DNA from: Chitinophagales bacterium
Lineage (GTDB): Bacteria > Bacteroidota > Bacteroidia > Chitinophagales > UBA10324
Direction of reading: 5' to 3'
NCBI GenBank assembly: GCA_025057275.1
Contig: JANWXQ010000065.1
Coordinates: 33,607-97,606 of the forward strand
DNA: 64,000 nucleotides
This document shows positions 1 through 8,116 of the stretch, piece after piece (within the stretch, counting starts at the first letter, position 1; every line of letters begins with the position of its first letter). Under the pieces are notes generated by a model. That model searched no databases, had not been told where the DNA came from, and was given only the letters and a program-made list of their open reading frames with translations. A program made the translations under genes and the position numbers.

Positions 1-1644
1 GACGACTGGTTCTTCACCACCGCTATTCCCGTTACCGCCGGCAACACCTACCTCACCAGCATTTATTACATCACCGACGGCTATACAGGCTGGAACAAGT
101 TTGCACTGTATTACGGCAATGCACCGAACAGCAGCGCCATGACCAACCTGATTGCCGAGGTTCTTACCCCGATCAATACGTCGTACCAGAACCTGAGCGG
201 AACCTTCGTGGCCACTTTTACCGGAACCATGTACATCGGTATTTATTGTAATGCCAACTTCGTGCCCTGGTATCTGAGTTTTGATGAATTGCTGGTTGCC
301 GAGTACCCGCCGTGCAGCGGAACCCCTAATGCCGGCACTGCCGTTACAGCCGGCTCCAGTGTCTGTTCCGGTGTTCCGTTCACGCTGTCGCTGAGCGGAT
401 CGGCTCTGGCTTCCGCCCTGGCCTATCAGTGGGAATATTCGCCCGACGGCATTGCCTGGAACCTCATCAGCGGAGCTACTACCCAAACGTATCTAGCATC
501 ACAAATTTCCCCCACCTATTACCGCTGCCTGGTTACCTGTACCAACTCCGGCTTGTCTGCCTATTCGGTACCTGTTTATGTGGATCAGCTCGGCACTCCA
601 TCCCTCCCCTATGTGGAAAGCTTTGAAAGCATAACCGTTAACAATGAGTTTCCCAACTGCATGAGCGCCACCAACCCGGCAAAGGCCAATCTGACCTACA
701 CCACGTTTCAGACAACGCACAACCGCGTGCCGCGCACCGGAAGCAAATTTGCTTCCTTCGCTGCGCCTTGTAATGATTATTTCTTCACCTCCGGTCTGGA
801 ACTAACCGCTGGCATCCCCTACCAGTTCATTGTTTACTATGTTACCGACGGTTACCCGGGTTGGAATCAACTGGGCTGTTATTACGGCACATCGCCTACC
901 GTTACGGGAATGACCAATCTGCTCGTCAGTCAGAATCAGCCCCAGGTGCTGCCTTATACGCCGCTTCAGAAAGTGTTTGTGCCCGTTGCCAGCGGCACCT
1001 ATTACTTCGGCATTCATTGTCAGGCAACCACCAGCAGTCCCCCGTTTTACCTCAGCTTTGACGATCTGACCATCAGGGAATTCACCTGCAATGCTCCTTC
1101 CACACTGACCGTTTCCAGCATCGGCACCTACACGGCCAAGGTGAGCTGGCAATGCGATGAATGTTTTTATCCCTATTACCTGGAGTACGGCAAAGCGCCT
1201 ACCTACTTCGGCGCTCCCGGCAACATACCCATCAGTCCGGCCACATCGCCGCTGTGGTTGATCGGCCTGCAAAGCAATACCACCTACACCGTTTTTGTGC
1301 AGCAGCAATGCGATCCATATGGTCAAAGCACTGTGCTCCAGCAGGATTTTACTACGCTACTGGCCACCGGCATCCATGGGGAAGAATTGCCCTTTCAACT
1401 GACGGTTTTTCCCAATCCTTCCTATGGAAAATTCCGCATTGACCTGCAGGCCAGCGAGCCGGTTGCGGATCCTGTTGTGGTTCGCATCAAAAACCTGATC
1501 GGCCAAACCGTTTACACGGAAAAGCTCAATAGCCTGCCGGCTTCCTGGTCTGCTGATGTGGACCTGTCTGCGGAAAAAAGTCTTTACCTACTGCAGATCT
1601 CCATCGGCTCTGCCTCCTATACCGCACGGCTGGTGGTGCAGTAA
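1..1644 (+). CDS. Secreted T9SS cargo protein with duplicated beta domain, Ig-like and FN3 domains (5' partial)
   Basis: The reading frame is open from base 1, so the N-terminus lies outside the window; 547 residues are visible. Two copies of a ~105-residue beta-rich unit can be aligned by eye. The first lies at the visible N-terminus and the second around residues 258-363. Both carry a TDGY.GWN motif, a YYG motif, a MTNL motif and an FYLSFD/WYLSFD motif, and each ends in a Cys. Between them is an Ig-like segment with a YQWEYSPDG motif. After the second unit comes a fibronectin-III-like stretch (about 366-455). The last ~80 residues, starting at VFPNPSYGKF, form a T9SS type-A sorting domain, so the protein is probably exported and surface-attached or released. 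The duplicated units resemble jelly-roll adhesion modules, but no catalytic residues are evident and the substrate is unknown. The Ig-like segment resembles one in the large cargo protein at 43942-48231. Confidence 0.85.
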   Translation, partial: DDWFFTTAIPVTAGNTYLTSIYYITDGYTGWNKFALYYGNAPNSSAMTNLIAEVLTPINTSYQNLSGTFVATFTGTMYIGIYCNANFVPWYLSFDELLVAEYPPCSGTPNAGTAVTAGSSVCSGVPFTLSLSGSALASALAYQWEYSPDGIAWNLISGATTQTYLASQISPTYYRCLVTCTNSGLSAYSVPVYVDQLGTPSLPYVESFESITVNNEFPNCMSATNPAKANLTYTTFQTTHNRVPRTGSKFASFAAPCNDYFFTSGLELTAGIPYQFIVYYVTDGYPGWNQLGCYYGTSPTVTGMTNLLVSQNQPQVLPYTPLQKVFVPVASGTYYFGIHCQATTSSPPFYLSFDDLTIREFTCNAPSTLTVSSIGTYTAKVSWQCDECFYPYYLEYGKAPTYFGAPGNIPISPATSPLWLIGLQSNTTYTVFVQQQCDPYGQSTVLQQDFTTLLATGIHGEELPFQLTVFPNPSYGKFRIDLQASEPVADPVVVRIKNLIGQTVYTEKLNSLPASWSADVDLSAEKSLYLLQISIGSASYTARLVVQ

Positions 1645-1894
1645 GCAACATTTCGGGGCAACGGTTTGCCTGCTGCAGCAGCATAATGGTCGCTTACGCC
1701 GTTGCGCGGAAAGCTGCCCTGCACGTAACTGACGGAATGGTTTCGCTTAAACAACATAGCAGCCGAGTAAACATGTGCAACAGCCCAGACAAGCCGTGGC
1801 GGCTGAAGCGGAAAAAGGAATAGCCCGAAAGCTGATAACCGGTCACGCTTCCGGCTCTAACAAAGAAAAAGACCTACGTCAGCAAAGAGCAGGT
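1645..1894. other. Convergent intergenic region, no gene recognised
   Basis: This 250-base gap separates two convergent genes. It holds a 12-base perfect palindrome, CTGCTGCAGCAG (1670-1681), and a short GGCAA/TTGCC repeat just before it. Neither is followed by a T-run, so no convincing terminator is visible. An open frame crosses into the ATPase gene from here on the plus strand, but it looks like a shadow of the antisense genes. Confidence 0.5.
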
Positions 1895-2035
1895 TCAATG
1901 CCCGTGATGCCCCTCTTCATCATGATGCTCCAGCCCTTTTTCAAAATCAGAAAAATACAGGATCATGGAAAGAATAGCGCCTATGGCTGCCACTACCAGC
2001 ACGATGTAGGGAAACAGAATCTTGAGCAGGAGCAT
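1895..2035 (-). CDS. His-rich single-pass membrane microprotein, 46 aa
   Basis: The product has one hydrophobic segment (about residues 2-28) and an acidic, His-rich tail ending HHDEEGHHGH. It probably sits in the inner membrane with a tail able to bind metal; that function is inferred from composition only. The frame extends upstream to a GTG at 2089 that overlaps the ATPase stop. I chose the ATG at 2035 because a perfect TATTTTTG -7 box lies 17 bases upstream (2060 to 2053, minus strand) and because the shorter form begins directly with the membrane helix. It follows the CbxX-type ATPase gene. I do not recognise the family. The promoter and membrane-protein composition make a chance ORF less likely. 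Confidence 0.5.
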   Translation of the reverse strand: MLLLKILFPYIVLVVAAIGAILSMILYFSDFEKGLEHHDEEGHHGH

Positions 2036-2052
2036 CTTTGCAATTTGTGGCG

Positions 2053-2060
2053 CAAAAATA
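2053..2060 (-). promoter_or_regulatory. -7 box TATTTTTG for the microprotein
   Basis: On the minus strand this exactly matches the Bacteroidota -7 consensus TAnnTTTG, 17 bases before the ATG at 2035. No -33 TTTG is visible at the usual distance. It lies downstream of the ATPase stop codon, so the microprotein could be transcribed independently. Confidence 0.4.
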
Positions 2061-2072
2061 AGAACGGCCTCA

Positions 2073-4700
2073 TCATGCGGCCGGGCCACCGTCTGGTTCC
2101 GGCAGATCGAAGCCGATGGGGCGGCGCAGGGAGCCTGCTTTCATTGATGGCGAAAATACGGCCACGTCAGACAGCAGAATCTGTGAAACCGCAACGCTGC
2201 GTTGATCTTTATGCAACGCCGACAGGCGCAGATCACGGTTTTTAATGGCTTCCTCCACCACGCGCCTGACCTGACGGGCATTGCCAAAGTGGGCAGATCG
2301 CCGTTCGTAAATGGACCGAAAGTACCTTCTGAGGTGCTCGGCAGCAGCCGGCTCAAGGGTCATCCCTTCCCGCGCGAACAGGTCTTCGGCTATTTGCATG
2401 AGTTCTTCCGGCGAATAGTCTTCAAATACCAGCGTTTTGTCAAAACGGGAATGCAGCCCCGGATTGGCTTGCAAAAACCGCTGCATGTTCTCCGGATAGC
2501 CGGCCACAATAACCACAAACTGGCCGCGCTGATCTTCCATGCGTTTGAGCAGGGTTTCAATAGCCTCTTGACCAAAATCGTGTTGCCCCCCGCTGGCCAG
2601 CGCATAGGCCTCATCAATAAACAACACGCCGCCCTGGGCCCGGTCAATGACTTCTGCTGTTTTGATAGCCGTTTGGCCAATGTAAGCAGCGACCAGCCCC
2701 TGGCGGTCCACTTCCACCAGATGACCACGTTCCAACAGGCCAAGCGCCTTGTAAATGCGGGCCAGCAGCCGGGCTACTGTGGTCTTGCCGGTTCCGGGAT
2801 TGCCAACAAAAACGGTATGCAACGAAAAACGGCTCAGCACATCTTTTCCTTCTTCCCGGTAATAGCGCACCAGCTTAACCATCTCATTTACATCTGCCTT
2901 AACGTTGGAAAGGCCTACCAGGCTGTTCAGCTCGTGCAACGTTGCTTTGAGCAGGGCCTCGTCAACCGGAATGTCGGGAAGTGGGCGCTGCCTGGCAGCA
3001 AAAATTTTTTCAAAGTCTTCACGGTGCAGGGTGCTGAACGATTCCCGGTCCAGCTGATGCGGATTTTCCTGCCGCATGACGCGCAAGCCCATATTCACGC
3101 GGGCCTCATCTATCCATCCATTCACCAGACGGGCATTGCCAAACGTGCGATCCCGGTTCCGGTATGCATCAACAATTTTTTCATATAAAAATTCCCGCGC
3201 TCCCGGTCCGAAAACCAGTTGGCGTTCAGCTGCTGCATAGGCGGCAATTTCATCCAACTCCTGCGGCAGGTAATCGGGAAAATGAAACTGACGGGAAAAG
3301 CGCGATTTCAATCCGGGATTGCTGTTCAGAAAAACGTTCATCTCTTCCGGATAGCCCGCAACAATGACAGCCAGATCACCCTGTCCGTCGCTCAGCTCGC
3401 GCAACAGCACTTCAATGGCCTCGCGACCAAAATCACGGCCGTCATCGGCTTTTCTGGCCAGCGCATACGCCTCGTCAATAAACAAAACGCCACCACGCGC
3501 CCGGTTAATCACTTCCCGCGTCCGGGGAGCCGTCTGGCCAATGTATTCGGCCACCAGATCGGCACGCTCCACTTCCACCAGATGACCGCGGCTCAACAAT
3601 CCCATTCGGGCCCAAATGCGGCTCAGCAAACGGGCCACAGTGGTCTTTCCCGTACCCGGATTGCCGGTAAACACACAATGCAACTGAATGGGTTCCCCGT
3701 CCTTAAACCCTTTCTGCTGCCGGAGCTGCTCAAAACGCAGATAATCCACAAAATCGTGAATGTGTTTTTTGATCTGCGCCAGACCGATCAGCCGGTCCAG
3801 ACGGGCCAACAGCACATCAAGCGTTTCCTGTTCTGCAGTGGCCGGCCGTGTTTCGGGTTGCGGCACTTTGTAGGGAGGTTGCTTGAGCATGGGTACCTCC
3901 CCCTCTATCGCCTCTGTACCTACCGTAAACGGCACGACGGCCAGCAAATGATCCATAAAGACCACCTCCAGGGTGAAGGAATCGGCATGCCATGTGCCTT
4001 TGGTATCCGCTCCCCAGCCGGAAGTAACGGTATAGTAACCGTTTTCATCGGGCATAAACTGAAAAAATTCTATGCATTGCCCTTTCAGCTGACGGGCATC
4101 GTTGTAAAAATCAAAAAACAGTTCGCACGGCCAGGGCACTTCCGGCAACAGGTTGCGCAGCACCAGTTCCACCCAGACATATCGGGTTTCTTCAGCCGAA
4201 AACTGCTTGAGGTAAATGCGATCCTGACGGGCTACGCCGGCATTGGGTCCTTCGTAGAGCTTCAGCGAAACGATGTTGAAATACGGATTGTTTTCATCCG
4301 TTACCGGTCCGTTATTCACCACATAAAACCGGCGGGAGCCCACCTGCTGGTCGTCCACCCAGGCTTCAAACCAGTACTCTCCCTTCTTCCAGAATGCTCC
4401 GGGCTTGGAGTTGCCCCATCCCTCACGGATATAAATGATGTTCTCATCGGTACGCACCACCCGTTCCACTTTCAGATCGCACAACTCACGCCCGTTCTGA
4501 TGAAATGCCTTCAGATGGACACGAATGGTCCAGTTTTCTTCATCAAACTTTTTGTTATACAACGATAATTCCGCATAAACGAATGTGGTGGTCTGCTCTT
4601 CCAGAACGGTTTGATATTTCCGTTTGCTGTCGGCCAATGGTTCCGGGGCCCCAAAGATTTTCAGGTCGCGGAATTTGTAGTTGGCGGCTGCGTTGCTCAT
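2073..4700 (-). CDS. Double-AAA CbxX/CfxQ-type ATPase with duplicated N-terminal beta domain
   Basis: The 875-residue protein has two C-terminal AAA+ modules of the CbxX/CfxQ (SpoVK/EccA-like) type. Walker [10 protein letters not shown] occurs at about residues 346 and 633, and each module has a [12 protein letters not shown]alker B. Both keep the [14 protein letters not shown] signature and downstream arginine-finger regions. Such ATPases remodel protein complexes, for example as Rubisco activase or ESX EccA. The N-terminus (about 10-260) contains two copies of a ~120-residue beta-rich domain. They align at residues 10-127 and 141-260, each with a VYAEL/VWVEL strand, a GWG motif (94-96 and 228-230) and a closing FYV/FTV. 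This domain may recognise substrate. An alpha/beta hydrolase gene lies upstream and a microprotein gene downstream. No signal peptide is visible, so it is presumably cytoplasmic. The target is unknown. Confidence 0.9.
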   Translation of the reverse strand: MSNAAANYKFRDLKIFGAPEPLADSKRKYQTVLEEQTTTFVYAELSLYNKKFDEENWTIRVHLKAFHQNGRELCDLKVERVVRTDENIIYIREGWGNSKPGAFWKKGEYWFEAWVDDQQVGSRRFYVVNNGPVTDENNPYFNIVSLKLYEGPNAGVARQDRIYLKQFSAEETRYVWVELVLRNLLPEVPWPCELFFDFYNDARQLKGQCIEFFQFMPDENGYYTVTSGWGADTKGTWHADSFTLEVVFMDHLLAVVPFTVGTEAIEGEVPMLKQPPYKVPQPETRPATAEQETLDVLLARLDRLIGLAQIKKHIHDFVDYLRFEQLRQQKGFKDGEPIQLHCVFTGNPGTGKTTVARLLSRIWARMGLLSRGHLVEVERADLVAEYIGQTAPRTREVINRARGGVLFIDEAYALARKADDGRDFGREAIEVLLRELSDGQGDLAVIVAGYPEEMNVFLNSNPGLKSRFSRQFHFPDYLPQELDEIAAYAAAERQLVFGPGAREFLYEKIVDAYRNRDRTFGNARLVNGWIDEARVNMGLRVMRQENPHQLDRESFSTLHREDFEKIFAARQRPLPDIPVDEALLKATLHELNSLVGLSNVKADVNEMVKLVRYYREEGKDVLSRFSLHTVFVGNPGTGKTTVARLLARIYKALGLLERGHLVEVDRQGLVAAYIGQTAIKTAEVIDRAQGGVLFIDEAYALASGGQHDFGQEAIETLLKRMEDQRGQFVVIVAGYPENMQRFLQANPGLHSRFDKTLVFEDYSPEELMQIAEDLFAREGMTLEPAAAEHLRRYFRSIYERRSAHFGNARQVRRVVEEAIKNRDLRLSALHKDQRSVAVSQILLSDVAVFSPSMKAGSLRRPIGFDLPEPDGGPAA

Positions 4701-4769
4701 GAATCAGCGTCCCGGCAAAAGGGCTTTTTCCTTTTGCTGCGACGGAAAATCAAAATTAACATGGCAGGA

Positions 4770-5429
4770 TTATCGGCCCGTGTCTGCCGGTAAAGGAACG
4801 GTGATCAACTCGTTCAGATGCCTGTTCAGTTCCTTCCGGTTTTGAACGATTAGAAAGTGTTGGCCGTCTTTAATGATCCGATCCGCATTCACGTAGCGAA
4901 GCGGAAACAGCCTGTCGCCGCTGCCATGAATCCGAATCATGCCGCTGGTATCGGGCAGCCCGCTCCAGCGCGCAACAGCATCAATAGCCCAGCGAACAAA
5001 CACCAGATCGGCCGCAGCCACCATATCCTGCAACAAACGTCGTTGTTCGGGTGTTTTCCGTGCAAACAAATCGCCCAGCAAAAGAAAAAGCCTGCGTAAG
5101 GCCGAGTCCGGCAGCCACCGGTGCAACGGAATCCAGAGAGGCAGGGTCATCCACCAGGGACGGTTCTGTTCCAACAAAGAAGAGATCACTATCACCTGAC
5201 GTGTCGGAATGTGCCGGCCAACGAGGGCAGCCAGCATGCCTCCCAGAGAAAAACCCATCAGAATGCTGTTGGGCTCAAAAGGGTGCTCAACAGCCAGACG
5301 TCGGGCATAGGACTCCAGCGTTTCCCGAGGTTGAGGCCGCGGGTACGATACCACCGTTACCGGCTCCGCAAAACGATAACCTTCCAGCAGGCGACCATCG
5401 GTGGCCAGGCCGGGGAAGAAATAAATCAT
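4770..5429 (-). CDS. Alpha/beta hydrolase
   Basis: This compact 219-residue alpha/beta-hydrolase fold protein starts at the first beta strand (MIYFFPG). The nucleophile elbow is GFSLGG with Ser61, and Asp172 (GSGDRLFP) and His191 (DGQHF) complete a plausible Ser-Asp-His triad. It has no signal peptide, so an intracellular esterase or thioesterase-like activity is likely, but the substrate cannot be read from sequence. A perfect TAGTTTTG -7 box ends four bases before the ATG, implying an almost leaderless transcript. The gene is divergent from acylphosphatase and lies 69 bases upstream of the double-AAA ATPase gene on the same strand, so the two may be co-transcribed. Confidence 0.8.
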   Translation of the reverse strand: MIYFFPGLATDGRLLEGYRFAEPVTVVSYPRPQPRETLESYARRLAVEHPFEPNSILMGFSLGGMLAALVGRHIPTRQVIVISSLLEQNRPWWMTLPLWIPLHRWLPDSALRRLFLLLGDLFARKTPEQRRLLQDMVAAADLVFVRWAIDAVARWSGLPDTSGMIRIHGSGDRLFPLRYVNADRIIKDGQHFLIVQNRKELNRHLNELITVPLPADTGR

Positions 5430-5433
5430 GCAA

Positions 5434-5441
5434 CAAAACTA
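5434..5441 (-). promoter_or_regulatory. -7 box TAGTTTTG for the alpha/beta hydrolase
   Basis: An exact TAnnTTTG match on the minus strand, four bases from the hydrolase ATG. It lies inside an imperfect inverted repeat (GCAAC...GTTGC, 5430-5451) that fills the 32-base divergent gap to acylphosphatase. Confidence 0.45.
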
Positions 5442-5461
5442 TTTTAGTTGCAGCGCTTCAC

Positions 5462-5770
5462 ATGTCTGAGACGCAGCTTAATCATCCAGCCCTTGTGCTG
5501 TACCGCATCAGCATTCACGGTAGGGTGCAGGGTGTTTTCTTCCGGGCTTCTGCCCGGCAGCAGGCCCAGGCTTTAGGCATCACCGGCATCATCCGCAACG
5601 AAGCAGATGGCAGTGTATATGCCGAAGCCGAAGGAAAAGAAGAAGCGGTGCAGCAATTCATTCAGTGGTGCCGCCATGGCCCCGAAGGAGCTGTGGTAAC
5701 ATCCATTACCGCCGAAAAAAGCGCGCCGAAAGGATACACTGCTTTTGAAGTGATTCGGGGCTTACAATAA
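5462..5770 (+). CDS. acyP: Acylphosphatase
   Basis: The 102-residue protein has the acylphosphatase signature: GRVQGVFFR (residues 20-28) with catalytic Arg28, and GIIRNEADGSV with catalytic Asn46. The 18-residue Arg-Asn spacing equals that of characterised acylphosphatases. The family hydrolyses carboxyl-phosphate bonds such as those in acetyl phosphate or 1,3-bisphosphoglycerate in the cytoplasm. The open frame extends far upstream, antisense to the hydrolase. I chose the ATG at 5462 because it gives normal family length and does not overlap the divergent gene. Downstream is the metalloprotease gene, which has its own -7-like box. Confidence 0.92.
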   Translation: MSETQLNHPALVLYRISIHGRVQGVFFRASARQQAQALGITGIIRNEADGSVYAEAEGKEEAVQQFIQWCRHGPEGAVVTSITAEKSAPKGYTAFEVIRGLQ

Positions 5771-5776
5771 ATCGCC

Positions 5777-5784
5777 TAACTTTA
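5777..5784 (+). promoter_or_regulatory. -7-like box TAACTTTA before the metalloprotease
   Basis: This matches TAnnTTTG at all but the last position and lies 17 bases upstream of the ATG at 5802, in the short gap after acylphosphatase. Confidence 0.3.
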
Positions 5785-5801
5785 AAAACAAAATTTCCCC
5801 C

Positions 5802-8075
5802 ATGTCTTTGCCACTCCGTCTCTCATCCATTTTCTTTTTATCCGTAATTCCGGTTACGTTCGTGCACGCTCAGTGTGCCATGGTGCCCCTTTCGCTTGCC
5901 GATCGGGTTCAGCAGGCTTCTGTGGTGGTAGAAGGGAGGATCACTTCCCAACTTTCCTTCTGGAACGAACAGCAAACAATGATTTACACAGCCTATCGCA
6001 TTGACGTATACAAAATTTTTAAGGGAGCCCCTCATGGCCCGTTTCTTACGATAGTCGCTGAAGGTGGAACGGTCGGCAACCGCATGATTACGGCTCATCC
6101 GAATGTGTCTCTTCAGCCTGGCGATGCAGGCATTTTTCTGCTGACCGGCAATCCCTATGGCCTGGCAGGTGAAGCAGCCGGCTACCTCACCTGTTACGGA
6201 GCAGCACAGGGTTTTATCCGTTACAACACCGACGCCCGATCGGCTGCTGACCCGTTTTTCTCCTACCCCAGCATCCGCAAGGATGTGTATGCGCCGCTTC
6301 TGCGTTTAATTGGAAGAAGTCAATATCGCGAAGTGAAGGCCCCAGACTTTTTTACCGATAAAAAGAAAAGCTTTGCGCCTCCGGTCATTAGCTCGTTTAG
6401 CCCTACGGCCACCGTAGCCGGCAAATTAAGTGCGCACCTGCTCACCATCACTGGCAGCAACTTTGGTGCCTCTTACGTGGCCGGTATCTCTAAACTGGAG
6501 TTCAAAAACTCCAACGACGGTGGTGCCACCTACATAGCCGCTCCCGACAACCACATTGTTTCGTGGAGCAACACTTCCATTACTTCATGGGTTCCTACCG
6601 GAGCAGGTACCGGCACCATCCGGGTTACCAACAACCTGGGTGAAAAAGGTACTTCCGCATCTTCGCTGACCATCTATTACAATGAAACTAATGTGATTTC
6701 CGGAGGCACCTATTACCTACCCGATTTGGTAGATGATAACGGCAGCGGTGGCTACACGTTTACCTACAACACTTCATTCAACAGCAACACCGATGCCGTT
6801 GCCGCTTTTGAGCGGGCTTTGGTTACTTGGCGCTGCGGCGTTTATGTGCATTTCACCCGATCCGGCACTACCAGCACGGGCGATAATGCCAGCGATGGCA
6901 TTAATGTAGTTACGTTTGACGGCATCACTGCCCTGCCTGCCGGCGTGCTGGGAACGGCCTACAGTTATTACACCAGTTGTGCTTCGGGAGTGTGGTATGT
7001 TTCGGAATTGGATCTGAAATTCCGCACCAACAGCACTGGGGGCATTACTTGGAACTATGGCCCCGGAGCCACCAGCGGGGGTAAAACCGACTTTGAATCA
7101 GTAGCGCTTCATGAACTGGGACATGCCCTGCAACTGGGTCATACCAACCAGTCACCGGCTACCGTAATGCACTATGCACTGCCCACCAACACCGACCGAC
7201 GTACGCTGACTACGGCCAGTGAGGTGGATGGCGGTAACGACATTGTAGCCCGCAGCGGCGTGAACAACAGTTGCGGCCCCACCAAAATGATTGCCCTCAA
7301 CTCAGGCAACTGCTCCTTTGCATTGCCTCCGGTGGCCGACTTTTCCGCCTCTTCCACAACGGTTTGCAAAAACAAGACGCTAAATTTTACCGACCTGAGC
7401 ACCAACTCTCCGACTGCGTGGTCGTGGTCGTTCAGTGGAGGCACTCCTTCCACCAGTACCGTTCAGCATCCCACTGGGATCAAGTACAAAACAGTAGGCT
7501 CTTTTGACGTAACGCTTACTGCCAGCAATGCCGCAGGTTCAGATTCCGAAACCAAGACCAACTACATAACGGTGAATTCCTTACCCTCTGTAAGCGTCAG
7601 CGCTGCACCTTGCTCCGGTGGCGCTGTGCTGCTGACAGCAACAGCCACGCCGTCAACCGGCATAACCTATCAGTGGAAAAAAAATGGATCCAAAATCAGC
7701 GGAGCCACCAATTCCACTTATTCGGCCACCAGCAACGGGGAATACAAGTGTGAAGTAAAAATAACGGCTACCGGTTGCAAGAAAACCAGTTCGGGTGTAA
7801 CGGTAACCATCACCTGCCGCACGGCTGAAGACCACTGGACGAATGCTGTTTCTGTTTATCCCAACCCCAGTTCATCCGAATTCCGGCTACTCCTATCACA
7901 CGACCTGGCCCGCAGCCTGATCTGCATCCGCGATTTGAGCGGCAGGCTCATGGAATGCATCCGGCCACAGGCTGAAACAGTGTACGTTGGCGCCCGGTGG
8001 CCTGCCGGTACGTATCTGGCCGAATACCATTGGGACAACCGCTGTGTTCAGGTGCTGCGTCTGGTTAAAGAATAA
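5802..8075 (+). CDS. Secreted matrixin-like zinc metalloprotease with IPT/TIG, PKD and T9SS sorting domains
   Basis: The 757-residue protein begins with a signal peptide ending near VHAQ (about residue 24). An N-terminal beta domain (about 25-110) is followed by an IPT/TIG-like domain (about 195-300). A metalloprotease domain then carries HELGHALQLGH starting at His437, the metzincin zinc site, with VMHY near 456 as the Met-turn. This fits matrixin-type (M10-like) endopeptidases. After it come a PKD domain (about 510-590), an Ig-like segment (YQWKKNGSKISG) and a T9SS type-A sorting domain starting at VYPNPSSSEF. The likely role is an extracellular or surface protease, perhaps for protein degradation or processing. 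No obvious cysteine-switch propeptide is present, so the mode of latency is unclear. Confidence 0.88.
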   Translation: MSLPLRLSSIFFLSVIPVTFVHAQCAMVPLSLADRVQQASVVVEGRITSQLSFWNEQQTMIYTAYRIDVYKIFKGAPHGPFLTIVAEGGTVGNRMITAHPNVSLQPGDAGIFLLTGNPYGLAGEAAGYLTCYGAAQGFIRYNTDARSAADPFFSYPSIRKDVYAPLLRLIGRSQYREVKAPDFFTDKKKSFAPPVISSFSPTATVAGKLSAHLLTITGSNFGASYVAGISKLEFKNSNDGGATYIAAPDNHIVSWSNTSITSWVPTGAGTGTIRVTNNLGEKGTSASSLTIYYNETNVISGGTYYLPDLVDDNGSGGYTFTYNTSFNSNTDAVAAFERALVTWRCGVYVHFTRSGTTSTGDNASDGINVVTFDGITALPAGVLGTAYSYYTSCASGVWYVSELDLKFRTNSTGGITWNYGPGATSGGKTDFESVALHELGHALQLGHTNQSPATVMHYALPTNTDRRTLTTASEVDGGNDIVARSGVNNSCGPTKMIALNSGNCSFALPPVADFSASSTTVCKNKTLNFTDLSTNSPTAWSWSFSGGTPSTSTVQHPTGIKYKTVGSFDVTLTASNAAGSDSETKTNYITVNSLPSVSVSAAPCSGGAVLLTATATPSTGITYQWKKNGSKISGATNSTYSATSNGEYKCEVKITATGCKKTSSGVTVTITCRTAEDHWTNAVSVYPNPSSSEFRLLLSHDLARSLICIRDLSGRLMECIRPQAETVYVGARWPAGTYLAEYHWDNRCVQVLRLVKE

Positions 8076-8116
8076 CAGCAAAGGGCAGCAGTGAGGGCAG
8101 GATCCCTGGTCCGATC

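Noticed and set aside
1775..2245. 156-codon plus-strand open frame across the intergenic region and ATPase end
   Set aside because: It runs antisense to the microprotein and ATPase gene, has low-complexity composition and no start signal.
3219..4568. 449-codon plus-strand open frame antisense to the double-AAA ATPase
   Set aside because: It is a shadow of the strongly supported minus-strand gene, shows no domain motif, and has the composition of an antisense frame.
4715..4737. Hairpin GCAAAAGG/CCTTTTGC between the hydrolase and ATPase genes
   Set aside because: It has no following T-run in either direction and lies before the start codon of the ATPase gene, so it is not a convincing terminator; a leader role cannot be judged.
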